Positions 17,522-28,821 of a DNA stretch of 64,000 bases are shown here, in pieces (the first letter of the stretch is position 1; each line of letters begins with the position of its first letter). This DNA is from Aliagarivorans taiwanensis DSM 22990 (GTDB lineage Bacteria > Pseudomonadota > Gammaproteobacteria > Enterobacterales > Celerinatantimonadaceae): NCBI RefSeq assembly GCF_000429505.1, contig NZ_AUBZ01000009.1:1-64000 (forward strand). The letters are read 5' to 3'. The notes under the pieces were generated by a model, which ran no database searches, was not told the DNA's origin, and saw only the letters and a program-made list of their open reading frames with translations. The position numbers were made by a program, and so were the translations under genes.

Positions 17522-19114
17522 ATGAAAAAAGGACTGACCAAGCTGTCTCTGGCTTTGGCGGCCAGTGCTTTCGCGATGAGCGCCCAAGCACAGACCTTCG
17601 TTTTCTGTTCAGAGGGTAGCCCTGAAGGCTTTAACCCGTCTCTTTACACCGCCGGCACCACCTTTGATGCCTCTTCAAAAACCATCTTTAACCGTCTGGT
17701 TGAGTTTGAAGTTGGTACCACCAATGTTGAGCCGGGTCTGGCTGAGTCTTGGGAAGTATCGGAAGATGGCTTGGAATACACCTTCCATCTGCGCAAAGGC
17801 GTGAAGTTCCACTCTCAGAAGAAAGGCTTCAAGCCGACCCGTGACTTCAATGCCGATGACGTAGTGTTCAGCTTCTTGCGTCAGGACGACCCTGAACATC
17901 CTTACCACAAAGTGTCTGGCGGTTCTTACGAGTACTACAACGGCATGGGCATGCCTGAGCTAGTCAAGGAAGTGGTTAAGGTTGATGACTACACCGTTAA
18001 GTTCGTACTGAGCAAGCCTGAAGCGCCGTTTATCGCCAACCTGGCGATGGACTTTGCCTCTATCTTCTCTGCCGAGCAAGCCGACGCGCTACTCGCTGCT
18101 GGTACCCCTGAGAAGCTGGACCTAGACCCTGTGGGCACCGGTCCGTTCCAAAAAGTGCAGTACCAAAAAGACTCGATTATCCGCTACTTGGGTAACCAAG
18201 ATTACTGGAAGGGCGCACCTCAGATTGATCGCTTGGTATTCTCTATCACCCCGGATGCCTCAGTACGCTACGCCAAGCTTAAAGCCGGCGAGTGTCATGT
18301 CATGCCGTATCCAAACCCTGCTGACGTGGCGCAAATGGCCGAAGACAGTGAGATCAACCTGATGAGTCAGGAAGGTCTGAACGTTGGTTACCTGGCATTC
18401 AACACCCAGAAAAAACCTTTCGATGACGTACGTGTTCGTCAAGCCCTTAACCTGGCCCTGAACAAGCAAGCGATTATCGACGCGGTATTCCAAGGCGCAG
18501 GTAAAGTGGCGAAGAACCCACTACCACCGACTATTTGGTCGTACAACGACGCGACCGTTGACTACCCATACGATCCAGAAAAAGCTAAAGCGCTATTGGC
18601 CGAAGCGGGTGTCACCGACCTGAAGACCAACATTTGGGCGATGCCAGTACAGCGTCCCTACAACCCGAATGCTCGTCGTATGGCGGAAATCATTCAGGCT
18701 GACTGGGCCAAAGTGGGCGTAGACGCAGAGATCGTTAGCTACGAGTGGGGTGAGTACCTCAAGCGTTCTAAAGAAGGTCAACACGACACCGTACTGCTGG
18801 GTTGGACCGGTGACAATGGTGACCCGGATAACTTCCTGTCAGTACTGCTGAGCTGTGATGCAGTAGGCGGTGGTAACCGTGCGATGTGGTGTAACGAAAC
18901 CTTCAGTGACCTGCTAGAAAAAGCCAAGCAGATCAGCGATCAAGGCGAGCGTGCCAAGCTGTATGAAGAAGCACAGCTGGTCTTCAAAGAGCAAGCGCCT
19001 TGGGTAACCGTTGCCCACTCAGTGGTATACAAGCCAGTACGTAAAGAAGTACAAGGCTTCAAGATCGACCCTCTGGGCGGTCACCACTTCTATGAAGTTT
19101 CACTCAAAGACTAG
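17522..19114 (+). CDS. dppA: Peptide ABC transporter substrate-binding protein (DppA-like)
   Basis: 530 residues from the ATG with gga g upstream (cggagaaacac), which starts a classical signal peptide (MKKGLTKLSLALAASAFAMSAQA). Family-5 periplasmic binding protein: FVFCSEGSPEGFNPSLYTAG at the mature N-terminus closely resembles E. coli DppA, followed by LAESWEVSEDGLEYTFHLRKGVKFH. It captures di- or oligopeptides for the permease genes downstream. A hairpin after its stop probably keeps its mRNA level above that of dppBCDF. Confidence 0.92.
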   Translation: MKKGLTKLSLALAASAFAMSAQAQTFVFCSEGSPEGFNPSLYTAGTTFDASSKTIFNRLVEFEVGTTNVEPGLAESWEVSEDGLEYTFHLRKGVKFHSQKKGFKPTRDFNADDVVFSFLRQDDPEHPYHKVSGGSYEYYNGMGMPELVKEVVKVDDYTVKFVLSKPEAPFIANLAMDFASIFSAEQADALLAAGTPEKLDLDPVGTGPFQKVQYQKDSIIRYLGNQDYWKGAPQIDRLVFSITPDASVRYAKLKAGECHVMPYPNPADVAQMAEDSEINLMSQEGLNVGYLAFNTQKKPFDDVRVRQALNLALNKQAIIDAVFQGAGKVAKNPLPPTIWSYNDATVDYPYDPEKAKALLAEAGVTDLKTNIWAMPVQRPYNPNARRMAEIIQADWAKVGVDAEIVSYEWGEYLKRSKEGQHDTVLLGWTGDNGDPDNFLSVLLSCDAVGGGNRAMWCNETFSDLLEKAKQISDQGERAKLYEEAQLVFKEQAPWVTVAHSVVYKPVRKEVQGFKIDPLGGHHFYEVSLKD

Positions 19115-19124
19115 TGTGAAGACA

Positions 19125-19149
19125 GGGGGCAGCTCGCTGCCCCCTTTAT
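19125..19149 (+). terminator. Attenuating hairpin between dppA and dppB
   Basis: Stem gggggcag / ctgccccc with a ctcg loop followed by tttatt. It lies inside the operon, so it probably works as a partial terminator or 3' stabiliser of the dppA message. Confidence 0.7.
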
Positions 19150-19167
19150 TCGCTGACAAGCACTCCT

Positions 19168-20178
19168 ATGTTTCAATTTATATTTAAAAAGCTGATGTTG
19201 GTGGTACCGACCTTCATCGGTATTACTTTATTGACCTTTACCCTGATTCGCCTGATTCCCGGTGACCCGATTGAGGTGATGGCCGGTGAACGCGGGGTGT
19301 CGCCAGAGCGACATGCCCAGCTGCGCGCTGAGTTAGGCTTGGATCAACCGCTGCTGATCCAATACAAAGACTACGTGGTCAATATTTTCCATGGTGACTT
19401 GGGTAAGTCCTTGATCACCAAGACGCCTGTAATGGAAGAATTTGCCAGCCTGTTCCCGGCAACCGTGGAACTGGCGACCTGTGCCGCGCTGTTTGCAGTG
19501 CTGGTGGGGCTGCCTGCGGGGATTATCGCGGCAGTCAAACGAGGGTCGATATTCGACCACTCGGTGATGACCTTTTCGCTCACCGGCTACTCCATGCCGA
19601 TCTTCTGGTGGGCGCTGCTATTGATGCTGGTGTTCTCGGTTAACCTCGGCTGGACCCCGGTCTCCGGGCGGCTCGATGTGACCTATTGGATTGATGAAGT
19701 CACCGGCTTTATGTTGATCGATACCTTGCTCTCGGGTGAAGAGGGCGCGTTTGCCTCTGCGCTGCACCACTTGGTGTTGCCAAGTATTGTGTTGGGCACC
19801 ATTCCGATGGCGGTGATAGCCCGGATGACCCGCTCGTCGATGCTGGAAGTGCTTAGCGAAGACTATATCCGTACCGCGCGCTCCAAGGGCATGGCGCCAT
19901 TGCGGGTGATTGTGGTACACGCCCTGCGTAACGCCTTGATCCCGGTGATTACGGTGATCGGCTTGCAGGTCGGTATTCTGCTGTCTGGCGCGATCCTGAC
20001 TGAGACGATCTTTGCCTGGCCGGGCATCGGCAAGTGGTTGATTGAGAGTATCGCCCGCCGCGATTACCCCGTGGTACAGGGCGGCATTATGATGGTGGCG
20101 ACCATTATTATTGTGGTCAATCTGATCGTCGACATCCTCTATGGCGTGGTGAACCCGCGCATCAGACACAATAAGTAG
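19168..20178 (+). CDS. dppB: Dipeptide ABC transporter permease DppB
   Basis: 336 residues, six membrane segments. Opens MFQFIFKKLMLVVPTFIGIT, the usual N-terminal TM of OppB/DppB, with EELGLDQP-like ELGLDQPLLIQY periplasmic start and the EAA loop SKGMAPLRVIVVHALRNALIPV that contacts the ATPases. It is 53 bp after dppA and 8 bp before dppC. Confidence 0.94.
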   Translation: MFQFIFKKLMLVVPTFIGITLLTFTLIRLIPGDPIEVMAGERGVSPERHAQLRAELGLDQPLLIQYKDYVVNIFHGDLGKSLITKTPVMEEFASLFPATVELATCAALFAVLVGLPAGIIAAVKRGSIFDHSVMTFSLTGYSMPIFWWALLLMLVFSVNLGWTPVSGRLDVTYWIDEVTGFMLIDTLLSGEEGAFASALHHLVLPSIVLGTIPMAVIARMTRSSMLEVLSEDYIRTARSKGMAPLRVIVVHALRNALIPVITVIGLQVGILLSGAILTETIFAWPGIGKWLIESIARRDYPVVQGGIMMVATIIIVVNLIVDILYGVVNPRIRHNK

Positions 20179-20186
20179 GGGGCGAT

Positions 20187-21101
20187 ATGTCAGATTCTAC
20201 TAATACCGAAACGCTGAGCCCCGAGCAAGTTGGGCCTCAGCCGCAGACTCCGCTGCAGGAGTTCTGGAGCTACTTCTCTGCCAACACCGGTGCGGTAGTT
20301 GGCTTGGTGTTCATTGTCACCATGATTATCGTGGCGCTGTCGGCCAACTGGCTGGCACCGCACTCGCCGATTGAGCAATACCGCGATGCACTATTGATGC
20401 CCCCAGCCTGGGTTGAGGGCGGAAGCTGGACCTATGTACTCGGCACCGATGATGTGGGCCGCGATATCTTATCGCGCCTAATGCATGGTGCGCGCTTGTC
20501 GCTGTTTATCGGCTGCTTGGTGGTTACCTTGTCACTGGGCATGGGCATTTTGCTTGGTCTGGTTGCCGGTTATTTCCAAGGCGCCGTCGATACCGCGATT
20601 ATGCGTGCTGTAGACATTATGCTGGCGATGCCTAGCCTGCTGCTGGCGATTGCGATTGTGGCTATCTTGGGCCCAAGCTTGATCAATGCCTCGATGGCGA
20701 TTGCGATCGTCTCCTTGCCACACTACGTGCGCCTAACCCGCGCCTCGACCATTGCCGAGCTAAGCAAAGACTATGTGGTGTCCTCGCGGGTAGCTGGGGC
20801 CTCGCACCTGCGCCTGATGTTTATCACTATCTTACCCAACTGTTTGGCGCCGCTGATCGTGCAAGCCACCCTTGGTTTTTCCAATGCCATCCTGGATATG
20901 GCGGCACTGGGCTTCCTCGGCTTAGGTGCTCAGCCGCCTACGCCGGAGTGGGGCTCGATGCTGGCCGATGCGCTGCAGTTTGTGCAACGCGCTTGGTGGG
21001 TGGTGACCTTCCCCGGCTTGGTCATCCTGCTGACCGTACTGGCCTTTAACCTGATGGGTGATGGCCTGCGTGATGCCCTCGACCCCAAACTAAAACAATA
21101 G
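20187..21101 (+). CDS. dppC: Dipeptide ABC transporter permease DppC
   Basis: 304 residues. OppC/DppC type: an N-terminal cytoplasmic arm, a first TM, then the [19 protein letters not shown] signature and the EAA loop [19 protein letters not shown]. It pairs with DppB to form the inner-membrane channel. Shine-Dalgarno aggggg is close upstream. Confidence 0.95.
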   Translation: MSDSTNTETLSPEQVGPQPQTPLQEFWSYFSANTGAVVGLVFIVTMIIVALSANWLAPHSPIEQYRDALLMPPAWVEGGSWTYVLGTDDVGRDILSRLMHGARLSLFIGCLVVTLSLGMGILLGLVAGYFQGAVDTAIMRAVDIMLAMPSLLLAIAIVAILGPSLINASMAIAIVSLPHYVRLTRASTIAELSKDYVVSSRVAGASHLRLMFITILPNCLAPLIVQATLGFSNAILDMAALGFLGLGAQPPTPEWGSMLADALQFVQRAWWVVTFPGLVILLTVLAFNLMGDGLRDALDPKLKQ

Positions 21102-21111
21102 GAGGACGCTG

Positions 21112-22092
21112 ATGGCCTTATTAGAAGTAAACTCGCTCAGCGTCGAGTTTGGTGATGGACCGAATCCCTTCCGAGCGGTTGACCAAGTCAGCTACAGCGT
21201 GGAAAAGGGCGAAGTGGTGGGTATTGTCGGTGAGAGTGGCTCAGGTAAGAGTGTGAGCTCGCTGTCGATCATGGGTTTGATTGAATACCCCGGCCACGTA
21301 AAAGCCGAAGGGCTGACTTTTGATGGCCAAGATCTGCTGTCGATGCCAGTGAAAAAACGCCGCGCGCTAACCGGTGCCGATATCGCGATGATCTTCCAAG
21401 AGCCGATGTCGAGCCTCAACCCTTGCTACACCGTTGAGTTCCAGATCACTGAAGCGCTCAAGATCCACCAAGGCGGCAGAAAGAAATGGCGCCGTGAACG
21501 TGCCATTGAGTTACTTGAGCAGGTGGGTATTCCAGACCCTAAATCGCGCCTCAAAGCCTATCCGCACCAGTTATCCGGTGGGATGAGCCAACGGGTGATG
21601 ATCGCCATGGCAATTGCCTGCGACCCAAAACTGTTGATTGCCGATGAGCCAACCACCGCACTGGATGTAACCATTCAGGCTCAGATCGTCGACTTGCTGC
21701 TCGAGCTGCAACGCGAGAAGAACATGGGGCTGGTGCTGATTACTAACGACCTGGCCTTGGTAGCCGAAGCCGCCGACCGGGTGATCGTGATGTATGCAGG
21801 ACAGGTGGTGGAAACGGGCCCGGCGGAAGAGATCTTCTCAACCCCGCGTCATCCCTACACCCAAGCCTTGCTGCGTTCACTGCCTGAGTCCTCTCAGGGT
21901 AAAGAGCGCCTCGAAGCACTACCCGGCGTAGTACCCGGTGCCTTCGACCGGCCCAAGGGCTGTATGTTGGCGCCGCGTTGTCCTTATGCCAGCGAACGTT
22001 GTCAGCGTGAAGTACCCATGGTAAGTGGCGATAGCCTGCGTCAGGTGCGCTGTTTTACCCCCCTCGATTTGCAAGGAAAACCCGCAGCATGA
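21112..22092 (+). CDS. dppD: Dipeptide ABC transporter ATPase DppD
   Basis: 326 residues. Walker [10 protein letters not shown]-loop [10 protein letters not shown], signature LSGGMSQR and Walker [13 protein letters not shown] are intact. The C-terminal oligopeptide-transporter extension ([14 protein letters not shown]) holds the cysteines that in this family bind an Fe-S cluster or metal. Strong aggagg ribosome site. The stop overlaps the dppF start (ATGA). Confidence 0.95.
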   Translation: MALLEVNSLSVEFGDGPNPFRAVDQVSYSVEKGEVVGIVGESGSGKSVSSLSIMGLIEYPGHVKAEGLTFDGQDLLSMPVKKRRALTGADIAMIFQEPMSSLNPCYTVEFQITEALKIHQGGRKKWRRERAIELLEQVGIPDPKSRLKAYPHQLSGGMSQRVMIAMAIACDPKLLIADEPTTALDVTIQAQIVDLLLELQREKNMGLVLITNDLALVAEAADRVIVMYAGQVVETGPAEEIFSTPRHPYTQALLRSLPESSQGKERLEALPGVVPGAFDRPKGCMLAPRCPYASERCQREVPMVSGDSLRQVRCFTPLDLQGKPAA

Positions 22093-23102
22093 GTGAAGCG
22101 AAGTTAACATCATCGACCGCAGCTGGGCAGGCGGAATCCTTGCTGAGTGTGGTGGATATCAAGAAGCACTATCAGGTGAAAACCGGCTTTATGAAGCCTG
22201 AGGCCAATGTAAAGGCCCTCGATGGTGTCAGTTTTAACCTGGATAAGGGCAAGACCCTGGCAGTGGTAGGAGAGTCGGGCTGTGGTAAATCTACCCTGGC
22301 TCGGGTTCTGACCATGATTGAGCAGCCCACCGCCGGTGAGTTGCGCTTCGATGGCCAAGACGTACTGGGCCTCGGCGCGGAAGCGGCCAAGGTGCTGCGC
22401 CAGAAGATCCAGATTATCTTCCAAAATCCCTACGGCTCGCTCAACCCGCGTAAGAAGGTTGGGACCATCTTGGAAGAGCCCTTGGTGATCAACACCAGCT
22501 TGAGCAAGCAAGCGCGCAAGCAAAAGGCGCTGGATATGCTGGCCAAGGTGGGGCTGCGCCCGGAGCACTACGACCGCTACCCGCATATGTTCTCCGGCGG
22601 TCAGCGCCAGCGTATCGCGATTGCCCGCGGCCTGATGCTCGACCCTCAGGTGGTGGTGGCCGATGAGCCGGTATCGGCGCTGGACGTATCGGTACAGGCT
22701 CAGGTACTGAACCTGATGATGGATCTGCAACAGGAGATGGGGCTGAGTTACATCTTTATCTCCCACGATTTGTCGGTGGTGGAACATATTGCCGATGAAG
22801 TGATGGTGATGTATCTGGGCAAAGCGGTGGAGTATGGCAGCTGTGAGGCGATCTTTAACGATCCCAAGCATCCCTATACTCAAGCGCTGCTCTCCAGTAC
22901 CCCGCGTCTTGACCCAGCCCACCGCCGCGAGAAGATCAAGCTGCAGGGTGAGCTACCATCGCCGCTCAACCCTCCACAAGGCTGTGCCTTCCACGCCCGT
23001 TGCCGCTACGCCAACGAGCGTTGTGCCCAGCAGCAGCCGCTGCTGGTAAACGAGTCTGGCACCCAGGTAGCCTGTTTTGCTCGGGAAGAAGGGCGGCTCT
23101 AA
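22089..23102 (+). CDS. dppF: Dipeptide ABC transporter ATPase DppF
   Basis: 337 residues. Walker [10 protein letters not shown]-loop [11 protein letters not shown], signature FSGGQRQR and Walker [13 protein letters not shown]-terminal oligo_HPY region with [14 protein letters not shown]. It partners with DppD to energise uptake. It is the last gene before the terminator at 23131. Confidence 0.95.
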   Translation: MSEAKLTSSTAAGQAESLLSVVDIKKHYQVKTGFMKPEANVKALDGVSFNLDKGKTLAVVGESGCGKSTLARVLTMIEQPTAGELRFDGQDVLGLGAEAAKVLRQKIQIIFQNPYGSLNPRKKVGTILEEPLVINTSLSKQARKQKALDMLAKVGLRPEHYDRYPHMFSGGQRQRIAIARGLMLDPQVVVADEPVSALDVSVQAQVLNLMMDLQQEMGLSYIFISHDLSVVEHIADEVMVMYLGKAVEYGSCEAIFNDPKHPYTQALLSSTPRLDPAHRREKIKLQGELPSPLNPPQGCAFHARCRYANERCAQQQPLLVNESGTQVACFAREEGRL

Positions 23103-23130
23103 GCGCTCTACTTACCCCTGTAACAACTCA

Positions 23131-23161
23131 AGCGAGCCTAGTTCCAAGGCTCGCTTTTTTA
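23131..23161 (+). terminator. Intrinsic terminator of the dpp operon
   Basis: Nine-bp stem agcgagcct / aggctcgct with a short loop and a run of six or more T, 28 bp after the dppF stop. Confidence 0.92.
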
Positions 23162-23225
23162 TTGCCCTGTTTAGCTCGCTGGCGAATATGGTAAGCTTGC
23201 GCGGTCTTAACACAGGGAGAACCGG

Positions 23226-24728
23226 GTGAGATCACAACTGCTTGCGCTGCTGCTGACCCTACTATGCAGCTTTGCCCCCAAGGCCGAACAACTTGTTTGG
23301 GGCACCGCCTATCCCTTGGCGATTCATCCGGTGGTCGACCCCAGTGTGCCCGGCAGTTTGCTGATCGGAAACCTTGCCTTTGACTCATTGTTTCGCTTTG
23401 ATACCGAAGGCAAGCTGGAGCCGCGGCTGGTGGAGAGCTGGCAGGCTGAGTCGCCCACCCGCTACCGTTTTCGCCTGCGCGAAGGGGTGAAGTTTCACTC
23501 GGGAAATCCCCTGACCAGCGCCGATGTCGCCTGGACCTTTGAGCAGCTTAAAGCCTCGCCCAGCTTTGAGCGCTGGTGGTCACCGATTACCACGATTGAA
23601 GCCCTGAATGAGCGCGACTTTGTGGTGGTTACTGACTACCCCTTCTCGATGCTGTTTGTCAGGCTGAGCTTTTTGTTTCCGGCTGATAGCCAGTTTGTGC
23701 CGAGTACTGCGCAGCGCCTGTCTGGCACTGGTCCATTCATGCTCAGCGACTACCTGCAAAACCTGCATGCGCGCTTTGAGCAAAACCCCCAGTACTGGGG
23801 CGAGATCAGTGGCAATGTCGAACAGCTCAGCTTGATCCCGATTGCCAACAAAGAAGCCCGCGTTGCCAGCTTGTTCTCCGACGATGTCCACTTGGTCGAC
23901 CATGTTCCGCTGGAGTACGCCCACCTGTTTAACGAAAAACAGCATGTGTTACTGCACCCGGTGAACGGCCAAGACTGGACCGCGATTCAGCTCAATCCTC
24001 GCAGACCCTATATTGAGCAGGTGTCGGTGCGCCAAGCGCTCAACTTTGCTATTAACAATCAGGCCTTGGCAGAGTCGATGGGGCCGATGGCCGATACTGC
24101 CACCCAGCTTAGCGACCCGGCCTTTCCCAGTTACAACAAGAGCCTGACGCCGCGTTATAACCCGATAGTTGCCAATCAACTGCTGGAAGAGGCAGAGGTG
24201 CCCGATGGCACCCGCTTGACGCTGATCTTGCCGCAAAGCTATCAAGAGAAGTACCGGCGATTGGCCGGGCAGCTGCAAAAGATGCTGCTTAGAACCGGCT
24301 TCGAATTACAGGTCGAATGGCTGGATGATAGTGGTTATGTGCAAGCGCTGGAGAGCTGTCGCTACGACATGGCGCTGGTGTCACGCCACAGCCTGTCTGG
24401 CGATGTGATGACCCTGATGCGAACCATGAAGGTGAGTGACAGCCTCTATCCTCATGTAGGCCGCTGTGGGCCCTATGTTAGTGAGCGCGGCGAGGTGTTG
24501 CTGCGCGCTGCCGAGGCGGAATGGCGTTCAGCGGAGCGTGACTTACTGATGCGGCAGCTCGAAGAGCAGCTCTATGATGATGCCCTGCTGGTCCCTCTTT
24601 ACTGGGAGCAGCGGCTGTGGGCCGCCAGCGCTGAGGTGAGTTTGGGTCCGGTCGGTTTTGCCATGGCCTATCCGCATTTCGATAAGCTGTCGCTGCGCCA
24701 AGCCGACGCAGCGGACAAGGCAGACTAG
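23226..24728 (+). CDS. Second family-5 solute-binding protein (peptide/nickel class)
   Basis: 500 residues, GTG start with aggga gaacc upstream and a signal peptide ([20 protein letters not shown]). SBP_bac_5 fold: [28 protein letters not shown] and TGPFML. It is more divergent from DppA than a simple duplicate. It follows the dpp terminator, so it has its own promoter, and no permease accompanies it. It may feed DppBCDF with another ligand or work with a distant permease; the ligand is unknown. It converges with dxs, the two stops overlapping by 4 bp. Confidence 0.8.
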   Translation: MRSQLLALLLTLLCSFAPKAEQLVWGTAYPLAIHPVVDPSVPGSLLIGNLAFDSLFRFDTEGKLEPRLVESWQAESPTRYRFRLREGVKFHSGNPLTSADVAWTFEQLKASPSFERWWSPITTIEALNERDFVVVTDYPFSMLFVRLSFLFPADSQFVPSTAQRLSGTGPFMLSDYLQNLHARFEQNPQYWGEISGNVEQLSLIPIANKEARVASLFSDDVHLVDHVPLEYAHLFNEKQHVLLHPVNGQDWTAIQLNPRRPYIEQVSVRQALNFAINNQALAESMGPMADTATQLSDPAFPSYNKSLTPRYNPIVANQLLEEAEVPDGTRLTLILPQSYQEKYRRLAGQLQKMLLRTGFELQVEWLDDSGYVQALESCRYDMALVSRHSLSGDVMTLMRTMKVSDSLYPHVGRCGPYVSERGEVLLRAAEAEWRSAERDLLMRQLEEQLYDDALLVPLYWEQRLWAASAEVSLGPVGFAMAYPHFDKLSLRQADAADKAD

Positions 24729-26623
24729 TCGGCTTTAACTTTCAGTGGGGTAGAGTGGCTGGGTGCGCTAAAGGCACGGGCAGTCGCTGTGATGCCGGCT
24801 GCATCCAGGCCCAAACGCGCGTGGATCTGCGCTTGCGTGCCCTGTTCGACAAAGCGATCCGGTAGGCCAAGAGCCTTAAACTTCACCGCTAAGCCTTGCT
24901 CCAAGATAAACTCCGCTACCGCAGAGCCTGCACCGCCCATCACCGCGTTGTCTTCCACGCTGATAAAGTGGCTGTGGCTTTGCGCCAACTGGACAAGCAA
25001 GGTCTCATCCAAGGGCTTCACGAAACGCATATCCACCAAGGTGGCATCGAGCTGTTCGGCTGCTTTGCGCGCCTCGGTGAGCAGGGTACCAAAGCTGAGG
25101 ATGGCCAGCTGAGAGCCTTCGCGTAGCACCCGCGCCTTACCTATCTCCAACGCCTGCATCGTTTGCTCGATAGGGGTGTTGTCCGCGCCGCCACGTGGGT
25201 AGCGCACCGCAGCGGGCGTAGTCATCTGATGGCCAGTGAACAGCATCTGGCGACACTCGTTCTCATCCGCCGGACACATGATTGTCAGGTTGGGGATTGG
25301 CCGTAGGTAGCTTAGGTCAAAAGCCCCTTGGTGGGTTTGCCCATCGGCGCCCACCACGCCCGCACGGTCAATGGCGAACAGCACCGGCAGGTTCTGGATC
25401 GCTACATCGTGGATCAGCTGATCGTAGGCGCGCTGCAAGAAGGTGGAGTAGATCGCCACCACCGGGTGATAGCCACCAATCGCTAGACCGGCGGCAAAGG
25501 TCACCGCATGCTGCTCGGCAATCGCCACATCGAAGTATTGCTGCGGATACTCTTTGGAGAAGCGCACCATGCCTGAGCCTTCGCGCATGGCCGGGGTCAC
25601 CGCCATCAGCTTCTCATCTTGGGCCGCCATGTCGCACAGCCAGTCGCCAAATACCTTGGAGAAGGTCGGGGCGGTGGCTTTAGCCTTTGGCAGGTCGTGC
25701 TTGCTCGGGTCGAACTTGGATACTGCATGGTAGCCAATCGGGTCTTGCTCGGCGGGGGCATAGCCCTTGCCTTTTTTAGTCATCACATGCAGTAACTGCG
25801 GCCCTTTCAGGCTACGCATGTTCTTCAATGTTTTGACCAGACCTTTTACATCGTGGCCATCGATGGGGCCGATGTAGTTAAAACCGAATTCTTCAAACAG
25901 GGTGCCCGGTACCACCATGCCTTTGAGGTGCTCTTCGGTGCGTTTGGCCAGCTCTTTCAGTGGCGGCATGCCGCTGAGTACCTTCTTGCTGCCTTCGCGC
26001 AGGTTTGAGTACAAGCTGCCTGAGAGGATATTGGCCAGAGAGTTGTTCAGTGCGCCAACGTTCTCGGAAATTGACATCTCATTGTCATTGAGGATGACTA
26101 GCATGTCGTTATGGATATCACCGGCATGGTTAAGCGCCTCAAAGGCCATCCCGGCGGTCATTGCGCCATCGCCAATGACTGCGGCAACCTTGCGGCCTTC
26201 GCCTTCTTTTTGCGCAGCGATGGCCATACCCAAAGCGGCACCGATCGAGGTAGAGGAGTGGCCTACGCTCAGCACGTCGTACTCACTTTCGTCGCGCCAC
26301 GGGAAGGGGTGCAGGCCATCGAGCTGACGAATGGTCGACATACGCTGGCGGCGGCCGGTGAGGATCTTATGTGGGTAGGCCTGGTGGCCAACATCCCATA
26401 CCAGCTTGTCAAACGGCGTGTCGTAGACATAGTGTAGGGCCACGGTCAGCTCGACCGCACCCAAGCCTGATGCCAAGTGGCCACTGGATTGGCTAACACT
26501 GTTGAGCAAATAACGGCGCAACTCCTCACACAGCTCTGGGAGTTGTTGTTTAGATAGTTTTCTAAGTTGCTCCGGGTAATCCACCTCGGCGAGCAGCGGG
26601 TAGTGCTTAATGTCCAGTGTCAT
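24725..26623 (-). CDS. dxs: 1-deoxy-D-xylulose-5-phosphate synthase
   Basis: 632 residues. TPP enzyme joining pyruvate and glyceraldehyde 3-phosphate, the first step of the MEP isoprenoid pathway, also supplying thiamine and pyridoxol. The TPP motif is [18 protein letters not shown]...NDNEMSIS; the Pyr domain has the conserved catalytic Glu in [31 protein letters not shown] is typical. It is last in the leftward xseB-ispA-dxs operon, 33 bp after ispA. Confidence 0.97.
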   Translation of the reverse strand: MTLDIKHYPLLAEVDYPEQLRKLSKQQLPELCEELRRYLLNSVSQSSGHLASGLGAVELTVALHYVYDTPFDKLVWDVGHQAYPHKILTGRRQRMSTIRQLDGLHPFPWRDESEYDVLSVGHSSTSIGAALGMAIAAQKEGEGRKVAAVIGDGAMTAGMAFEALNHAGDIHNDMLVILNDNEMSISENVGALNNSLANILSGSLYSNLREGSKKVLSGMPPLKELAKRTEEHLKGMVVPGTLFEEFGFNYIGPIDGHDVKGLVKTLKNMRSLKGPQLLHVMTKKGKGYAPAEQDPIGYHAVSKFDPSKHDLPKAKATAPTFSKVFGDWLCDMAAQDEKLMAVTPAMREGSGMVRFSKEYPQQYFDVAIAEQHAVTFAAGLAIGGYHPVVAIYSTFLQRAYDQLIHDVAIQNLPVLFAIDRAGVVGADGQTHQGAFDLSYLRPIPNLTIMCPADENECRQMLFTGHQMTTPAAVRYPRGGADNTPIEQTMQALEIGKARVLREGSQLAILSFGTLLTEARKAAEQLDATLVDMRFVKPLDETLLVQLAQSHSHFISVEDNAVMGGAGSAVAEFILEQGLAVKFKALGLPDRFVEQGTQAQIHARLGLDAAGITATARAFSAPSHSTPLKVKAD

Positions 26624-26656
26624 AAATTGAGATATGGCTCTTACTGTGATTTTTGC

Positions 26657-27541
26657 TTACTTATCGCGGTATACGATGTAATCGGCCAATTCGGCGAGCA
26701 TGGCGCTATTGTAGGGCAAAGTCTCTAAAGCTTGAAGCGCCACAGCCCGCAAACTCTGGGCTTTATCGCGCGCGCCATCCAGTCCTAGTAGAGCAGGATA
26801 GGTGCTTTTCTGGAGCTCTGCATCGGAACCTTGGGGTTTGCCTAAGGTTTCGGTATCGGAAGTCAGATCCAGAATATCGTCTTGAACCTGGAATGCCAGC
26901 CCAATCGCTTGTGAGTAACGCAGCAAGGCTGCCCGCTGGTCCGCTGGCAAATCAGCACTGATCGCGCCCATGGCAACCGCGGCACTGATTAGCGCACCAG
27001 TTTTATGGCGGTGTATCTGCTCCAAGGCTTCCAGGCTAACCTGTTGCTCGGTGGCGGCCATATCCAAGGCCTGGCCACCCACCATGCCCGCATAGCCGGC
27101 GGCTTTGCTCAAGGTGGCGACCAGCTCAATGCGCAGCTCAGCGTTCAGGGGCGCTTGGCTTAGCTGCTCAAAGGCAAAGCTTTGCAGGGCGTCGCCGGCC
27201 AAAATTGCCGTGGCTTCATCGAAGGCGATGTGACAGGTTGGCTGGCCGCGGCGTAGCTCGTCGTCGTCCATCGCGGGCAAGTCGTCGTGGATCAGCGAAT
27301 AGGCATGGATCGCTTCCACCGCTGCTGCAACCGGGTCTAAATAGGTCAGCTCCAGTCCCGCTAACTCTCCCACCATATATACCAGCGCCGGGCGCACCCG
27401 CTTACCACCGAGCAACAGGCCGTGATGCATGGCGGATTTTAGGCGCGGTTCTAGATCGGGCTGGCGTGTTAGCTGCTCAGCCAAATAGTCGTTGATCCGC
27501 TGCTGGTAGGCACCGAGGGCGTCAGCGAGAGAGGCGTGCAC
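26657..27541 (-). CDS. ispA: Farnesyl diphosphate synthase (geranyltranstransferase)
   Basis: 294 residues. Elongates DMAPP/GPP with IPP to farnesyl diphosphate. First aspartate-rich motif DDLPAMDDDELRRG, second motif QVQDDILDLTSD, and GGKRVRPALVYMVGEL. It is three bases downstream of xseB and forms the middle gene of the operon. Confidence 0.97.
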   Translation of the reverse strand: MHASLADALGAYQQRINDYLAEQLTRQPDLEPRLKSAMHHGLLLGGKRVRPALVYMVGELAGLELTYLDPVAAAVEAIHAYSLIHDDLPAMDDDELRRGQPTCHIAFDEATAILAGDALQSFAFEQLSQAPLNAELRIELVATLSKAAGYAGMVGGQALDMAATEQQVSLEALEQIHRHKTGALISAAVAMGAISADLPADQRAALLRYSQAIGLAFQVQDDILDLTSDTETLGKPQGSDAELQKSTYPALLGLDGARDKAQSLRAVALQALETLPYNSAMLAELADYIVYRDK

Positions 27542-27544
27542 AGA

Positions 27545-27781
27545 TTACTCCTGTTCGAATGGGGCTAAGTCTTCGCCGGCTTGTCCCTGACGAAGTATCT
27601 TGATCTGCTGTTGGGCGGTGTTCAGTTTACTCTGACTGGCATTGGCCAGACTGATACCTCGTTCAAAACTTTTCAGTGCTTGTTCGAGACTGAGCTCTCC
27701 TTGCTCAAGCTGCGAGACAATCTGTTCGAGTTCGTTGAGGTTTTCTTCGAAGCTCATGTTTTCGGGCTTTTTGGCGGCCAT
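27545..27781 (-). CDS. xseB: Exodeoxyribonuclease VII small subunit
   Basis: 78 residues. Starts [20 protein letters not shown], with the family pattern [20 protein letters not shown]; helical subunit that coats the XseA large subunit. First gene of the xseB-ispA-dxs unit; the divergent gap of 270 bp to pomA contains a perfect -10-like tataat near 27922 without an obvious -35. Confidence 0.95.
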   Translation of the reverse strand: MAAKKPENMSFEENLNELEQIVSQLEQGELSLEQALKSFERGISLANASQSKLNTAQQQIKILRQGQAGEDLAPFEQE

Positions 27782-28051
27782 CAGTTGATCCTGGCGTGAT
27801 GATTGCTGGCGCCACGTTAACTCAGGGCGGTATACAGGTCAAACTCGCCACTCAAGTATTTTTTTATTGGTCGATATAAAGTACAACGAAGAGATTCATC
27901 TCAAGGTCTTGAATCTTTGAATATAATCACCTTCAACTCCAGCGCTGTACTGGAGTAGTATTAAGGTTTGGGTGGGTTTATCTTTCGGGTTCAAATTATG
28001 TTCAGGTTAGACACCGCCAACCTGCGCTTTACTGGCTACAAGGATTAGATT

Positions 28052-28816
28052 GTGGATTTAGCAACGCTGATAGGCCTGCTTGGGGCTTTTGCCTTCGTCG
28101 TGATGGCGATGGTAATGGGGGGAGGAATCGGGATCTTCATCGATATCCCCTCGGTACTGATTGTATTCGGTGGGTCACTGTTTGTGGTGTTGATGAAGTA
28201 CAACATCGGCCAGTTTATTGGCGCCGTGAAGATTGCAGTGAAAGCCTTTATGTTTAAGGCCGACAAGCCGGAAGACTTGATCCAGCGCTCGGTGGAAATG
28301 GCTGATTCGGCGCGTAAAGGCGGCTTCCTGGCACTGGAAGAGGCTGAGATCACCAACTCCTTTATGCAAAAGGGCATCGACATGCTGGTGGATGGCCACG
28401 ATGCCGATGTGGTGCGCTCCACCTTGGAAAAAGACATCCTGCTTACCTCCGAACGCCACGAGTTCGGTGCCGGTATCTTCAAAGCGCTGGGCGATGTGGC
28501 GCCGGCGATGGGGATGATCGGTACCCTGATCGGTCTGGTAGCGATGCTTTCCAACATGGATGACCCTAAATCGATTGGTCCCGCGATGGCGGTGGCCTTG
28601 TTGACTACCCTTTATGGTGCGATGTTGGCAAACATGGTGGCGATCCCTATCGCCGACAAACTGCTGCTGCGAGCTGGCGAGGAAAAGCTTAATCGCACCT
28701 TGATCCTCGATGCGGTGCTGGGCATCCAAGATGGCCAAAACCCGCGTATTATCGAAGCCATGCTGAAAAACTATCTGCATGAAGGCAAACGTAGCTTGGG
28801 TACCGCTGAAGAGTAA
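28052..28816 (+). CDS. pomA: Flagellar motor stator protein PomA (MotA family)
   Basis: 254 residues, GTG start. Four membrane segments (about 1-20, 28-50, 148-170, 180-200) and the large cytoplasmic loop with charged residues that touch the rotor protein FliG. It has the TM3 region GDVAPAMGMIGTLIGLVAML. The length and sequence follow the sodium-driven PomA branch rather than proton MotA. It is 5 bp upstream of pomB. Confidence 0.94.
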   Translation: MDLATLIGLLGAFAFVVMAMVMGGGIGIFIDIPSVLIVFGGSLFVVLMKYNIGQFIGAVKIAVKAFMFKADKPEDLIQRSVEMADSARKGGFLALEEAEITNSFMQKGIDMLVDGHDADVVRSTLEKDILLTSERHEFGAGIFKALGDVAPAMGMIGTLIGLVAMLSNMDDPKSIGPAMAVALLTTLYGAMLANMVAIPIADKLLLRAGEEKLNRTLILDAVLGIQDGQNPRIIEAMLKNYLHEGKRSLGTAEE

Positions 28817-28821
28817 TCGCT

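Noticed and set aside
19618..20169. 183-codon frame opposite dppB
   Set aside because: His/Gln/Asp-rich low-complexity product typical of an antisense shadow of membrane-protein codons.
22110..22922. 270-codon frame opposite dppF
   Set aside because: Antisense shadow; no recognisable fold and no start signal.
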